Assembly: GCA_014843695.1 (NCBI GenBank)
Contig: CM026400.1
Location: forward strand, 32,121,500-32,185,499
Direction of reading: 5' to 3'
Length of the DNA: 64,000 nt
DNA from: Archivesica marissinica
Taxonomy: Eukaryota > Mollusca > Bivalvia > Venerida > Vesicomyidae
Shown here: piece after piece, positions 59,735-64,000 of the stretch
Numbering within the stretch: the stretch's first letter is position 1
How the letters are laid out: every line of letters begins with the position of its first letter
Translations under genes and position numbers: made by a program
Notes under the pieces: model-generated
Database searches by the model: none
What the model was told of the DNA's origin: nothing
Seen by the model: the letters and a program-made list of their open reading frames with translations, nothing else

Positions 59735-62700
59735 GCCAGAGTCTCATGTAGTCCCAGTAATATCGATGGAGGTGGGATAGATATGGCGACTACTTATCCA
59801 CTGCATGATAGCTAAAATGGCTGTCGTTTGTATGGAGATATAACAGTATATTAACCTAAATCTCTATGTAGTCCCAGTAATATCTATGGAGGTGGAATAG
59901 ATATGGCGACTACTTATCCACTGCACGATAGCTAAATGGCTGTCGTTTGTATGGAGATATAATAGTATATTAACCTAAATCTCTATGTAGTCCCAGTAAT
60001 ATCTATGGAGGTGGAATAGATATGGCGACTACTTATCCACTGCATGATAGCTAAATGGCTGTCGTTTGTATGGAGATATAACAGTATATTAACCTAAATC
60101 TCTATGTAGTCCCAGTAATATCTATGGAGGTGGGATAGATATGGCGATTACTTATCCACTGCATGATAGCTTAATGGCTGTCGTGTGTATGGAGATATAA
60201 CAGTATATTAACCTAAATCTCTATGTAGTCCCAGTAATATCTATGGAGGTGGAATAGATATGGCGACTACTTATCCACTGCACGATAGCTAAATGGCTGT
60301 CGTTTGTATGGAGATATAATAGTATATTAACCTAAATCTCTATGTAGTCCCAGTAATATCTATGGAGGTGGAATAGATATGGCGACTACTTATCCACTGC
60401 ATGATAGCTAAATGGCTGTCGTTTGTATGGAGATATAATAGTATATTAACCTAAATCTCTATGTAGTCCCAGTAATATCTATGGAGGTGGGATAGATATG
60501 GCGACTACTTATCCACTGCATGATAGCTAAATGGCTGTCGTTTGTATGGAGATATAATAGTATATTAACCTAAATCTCTATGTAGTCCCAGTAATATCTA
60601 TGGAGGTGGGATAGATATGGCGATTACTTATCCACTGCATGATAGCTTAATGGCTGTCGTTTGTATGGAGATATAATAGTATATTAACCTAAATCTCTAT
60701 GTAGTCCCAGTAATATCTATGGAGGTGGGATAGATATGGCGACTACTNNNNNNNNNNNNNNNNNNNNNNNNNNNNNNNNNNNNNNNNNNNNNNNNNNNNN
60801 NNNNNNNNNNNNNNNNNNNNNNNNNNNNNNNNNNNNNNNNNNNNNNNNNNNNNNNNNNNNNNNNNNNNNNNNNNNNNNNNNNNNNNNNNNNNNNNNNNNN
60901 NNNNNNNNNNNNNNNNNNNNNNNNNNNNNNNNNNNNNNNNNNNNNNNNNNNNNNNNNNNNNNNNNNNNNNNNNNNNNNNNNNNNNNNNNNNNNNNNNNNN
61001 NNNNNNNNNNNNNNNNNNNNNNNNNNNNNNNNNNNNNNNNNNNNNNNNNNNNNNNNNNNNNNNNNNNNNNNNNNNNNNNNNNNNNNNNNNNNNNNNNNNN
61101 NNNNNNNNNNNNNNNNNNNNNNNNNNNNNNNNNNNNNNNNNNNNNNNNNNNNNNNNNNNNNNNNNNNNNNNNNNNNNNNNNNNNNNNNNNNNNNNNNNNN
61201 NNNNNNNNNNNNNNNNNNNNNNNNNNNNNNNNNNNNNNNNNNNNNNNNNNNNNNNNNNNNNNNNNNNNNNNNNNNNNNNNNNNNNNNNNNNNNNNNNNNN
61301 NNNNNNNNNNNNNNNNNNNNNNNNNNNNNNNNNNNNNNNNNNNNNNNNNNNNNNNNNNNNNNNNNNNNNNNNNNNNNNNNNNNNNNNNNNNNNNNNNNNN
61401 NNNNNNNNNNNNNNNNNNNNNNNNNNNNNNNNNNNNNNNNNNNNNNNNNNNNNNNNNNNNNNNNNNNNNNNNNNNNNNNNNNNNNNNNNNNNNNNNNNNN
61501 NNNNNNNNNNNNNNNNNNNNNNNNNNNNNNNNNNNNNNNNNNNNNNNNNNNNNNNNNNNNNNNNNNNNNNNNNNNNNNNNNNNNNNNNNNNNNNNNNNNN
61601 NNNNNNNNNNNNNNNNNNNNNNNNNNNNNNNNNNNNNNNNNNNNNNNNNNNNNNNNNNNNNNNNNNNNNNNNNNNNNNNNNNNNNNNNNNNNNNNNNNNN
61701 NNNNNNNNNNNNNNNNNNNNNNNNNNNNNNNNNNNNNNNNNNNNNNNTGGGATAGATATGGCGATTACTTATCCACTGCATGATAGCTTAATGGCTGTCG
61801 TTTGTATGGAGATATAATAGTATATTAACCTAAATCTATATGTAGTCCCAGTAATATCTATGGAGGTGGGATAGATATGGCGATTACTTATCCACTGCAT
61901 GATAGCTTAATGGCTGTCGTTTGTATGGAGATATAATAGTATATTAACCTATATCTCTATGTAGTCCCAGTAATATCTATGGAGGTGGGATAGATATGGC
62001 GATTACTTATCCACTGCATGATAGCTTAATGGCTGTCGTTTGTATGGAGATATAATAGTATATTAACCTAAATCTCTATGTAGTCCCAGTAATATCTTTG
62101 GAGGTGGGATAGATATGGCGACTACTTATCCGCTGCATGATAGCTAAATGGCTGTCGTTTGTATGGAGATATAATAGTATATTAACCTAAATCTCATGTA
62201 GTCCCAGTAATATCTATGGAAGTGGGATAGATATGGCGATTACTTATCCACTGCATGATAGCTAAATGGCTGTCGTTTGTATGGAGATATAATAGTATAT
62301 TAACCTAAATCTCATGTAGACACAGTAATATCTATGGAGGTGGGATATATATGGCTATTACTTATCCACTGCATGATAGCTAAATGGCTGTCGTTTGTAT
62401 GGAGATATAATAGTAAATTGACCTAAATCTCTATGAAGTCTCGGTAATATCTATGGAGGTGGGATATATATGGCGATTACTTATCCACTGCATGATAGCT
62501 AAATGGCTGTCGTTTGTATGGAGATATAATAGTAAATTAACCTAAATCTCTATGAAGTCTCGGTAATATCTATGGAGGTGGATAGATATGGCGATTACTT
62601 ATCCACTGCATGATAGCTTAATGGCTGTCGTTTGTATGGAGATATAATAGTATATTAACCTATATCTCTATGTAGTCCCAGTAATATCTATGGAGGTGGA

Positions 62701-64000
62701 TAGATATGGCGATTACTTATCCACTGCATGATAGCTTAATGGCTGTCGTTTGTATGGAGATATAATAGTATATTAACCTATATCTCTATGTAGTCCCAGT
62801 AATATCTATGGAGGTGGGATAGATATGGCGATTACTTATCCACTGCATGATAGCTTAATGGCTGTCGTGATATATGGTGCCAAACTAGGTGCAGATAAGT
62901 TATAACGATAGCTAATATCAATCCTAAATACGTATCCCAGTAATATCTATGGAGGTGGGATAGATATGGCGATACTTATCCACTGCATGATAGCTTAATG
63001 GCTGTCGTTTGTATGGGATATAATAGTATATTAACCTATATCTCTATGTAGTCCCAGTAATATCTATGGAGGTGGGATAGATATGGCGATTACTTATCCA
63101 CTGCATGATAGCTTAATGGCTGTCGTTTGTATGGAGATATAATAGTATATTAACCAATATCTCTATGTAGTCCCAGTAATATCTATGGAGGTGGGATAGA
63201 TATGGCGATTACTTATCCACTGCATGATAGCTTAATGGCTGTCGTTTGTATGGAGATATAATAGTATATTAACCTAAATCTCTATGTAGTCCCAGTAATA
63301 TCTATGGAGGTGGGATAGATATGGCGATTACTTATCCACTGCATGATAGCTTAATGGCTGTCGTTTGTATTGAGATATAATAGTATATTAACCTAAATCT
63401 CTATGTAGTCCCAGTAATATCTATGGAGGTGGGATAGATATGGCGATTACTTATCTACTGCATGATAGCTTAATGGCTGTCGTTTGTATGGAGATATAAT
63501 AGTATATTAACCTAAATCTCTATGTAGTCCCAGTAATATCTATGGAGGTGGGATAGATATGGCGATTACTTATCTACTGCATGATAGCTTAATGGCTGTC
63601 GTTTCTATGGAGATATAATAGTATATTAACCTAAATCTCTATGTAGTCCCAGTAATATCTATGGAGGTGGGATAGATATGGCGACTACGTATCCACTGCA
63701 TGATAGCTTAATGGCTGTCGTGTCTATGGAGATATAATAGTATATTAACCTATATCTCTATGTAGTCCCAGTAATATCTATGGAGGTGGGATAGATATGG
63801 CGACTACTTATCCACTGCATTATAGCTACAATGTAAATGGCTGTCATTTGTATGGAGATATAATAGTATATTAACCTATATCTCTATGTAGTCCCAGTAA
63901 TATCTATGGAGGTGGGATAGATATGGCGACTACGTATCCACTGCATGATAGCTTAATGGCTGTCGTTTCTATGGAGATATAATAGTATATTAACCTATAT
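59735..64000 (+). repeat. 119-bp satellite, about 27 visible copies, continuing past the window
   Basis: GTAGTCCCAGTAATATCTAT begins at 59749, 59868, 59987 and 60106, a 119-bp period. The unit also contains GGAGGTGG(G/A)ATAGATATGG, CGA(C/T)TACTTATCCACTGC and ATGGCTGTCGTTTGTATGG. Two variants recur (CGACTAC with TAGCTAAA, CGATTAC with TAGCTTAA). The first form is commoner on the left of the gap, the second on the right. One aberrant stretch (about 62869-62935) breaks the pattern. There is no open frame of interest. Confidence 0.96.
60748..61747. other. Assembly gap, 1000 N, inside the 119-bp satellite
   Basis: Exactly 1000 N with satellite units on both sides; 1000 is not a multiple of 119, so the spacing is a placeholder. 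The frames spanning it are artefacts. Confidence 0.97.

Overview
The window looks like repeat-rich, essentially gene-free DNA from an animal nuclear genome. A mollusc, and probably a bivalve, is my best guess. I base this on the style of the tRNA-derived SINEs, an I/Nimb-like LINE and the density of minisatellites; this is inference, not a database match. I see no host gene I would defend, no rRNA, no true tRNA gene and nothing prokaryotic. About 29 kb of the roughly 61 kb of called sequence is tandem repeat. All three runs of N (18336-19335, 49039-50038, 60748-61747) are exactly 1000 bases and lie in or against tandem arrays, so they are probably placeholder gaps of unknown true size.

Left third (1-18335): AT-rich sequence carrying scattered mobile elements. 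A 1263-bp terminal-inverted-repeat element (249-1511) has a 6-bp target duplication and palindromic ends. Several tRNA-derived SINEs fall into at least three designs, and two of these share one 3' tail. There are two broken LINE fragments (7845-8555 minus, 12372-12556 plus), a 166-bp near-perfect palindrome (8796-8961), a foldback element (7147-7284), and short tandem arrays with units of about 151, 17, 29, 74, 44, 55, 50, 15 and 4 bp.

Middle (19336-49038): two copies of one non-LTR retrotransposon lie in or against a 37-bp minisatellite. Copy 1 (19336-23149) is cut at its 5' side by a gap and its ORF2 is broken. Copy 2 (25152-31049) appears complete: a 5' UTR, a 433-aa zinc-knuckle ORF1, and a 1225-aa ORF2 carrying endonuclease, reverse transcriptase, RNase H and a C-terminal CCHC motif. 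The two ORFs would form the retrotransposition particle: ORF1 binds RNA, while ORF2 nicks target DNA and primes cDNA synthesis. The minisatellite then gives way to about 16.5 kb of a 34-bp satellite that contains large, apparently exact internal duplications.

Right third (50039-64000): a second, unrelated 37-bp minisatellite is split by a 1451-bp hAT-like element with 11-bp inverted ends, a 5-bp target duplication and a truncated transposase N-terminus. Next come 20-bp and 21-bp minisatellites, a SINE-rich stretch (55350-59118), and a 119-bp satellite that runs off the window end. The most informative observations concern mobile elements nested in tandem arrays, the modular SINEs and the recent-looking duplications in the 34-bp satellite. 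I found no previously unknown multi-gene system.
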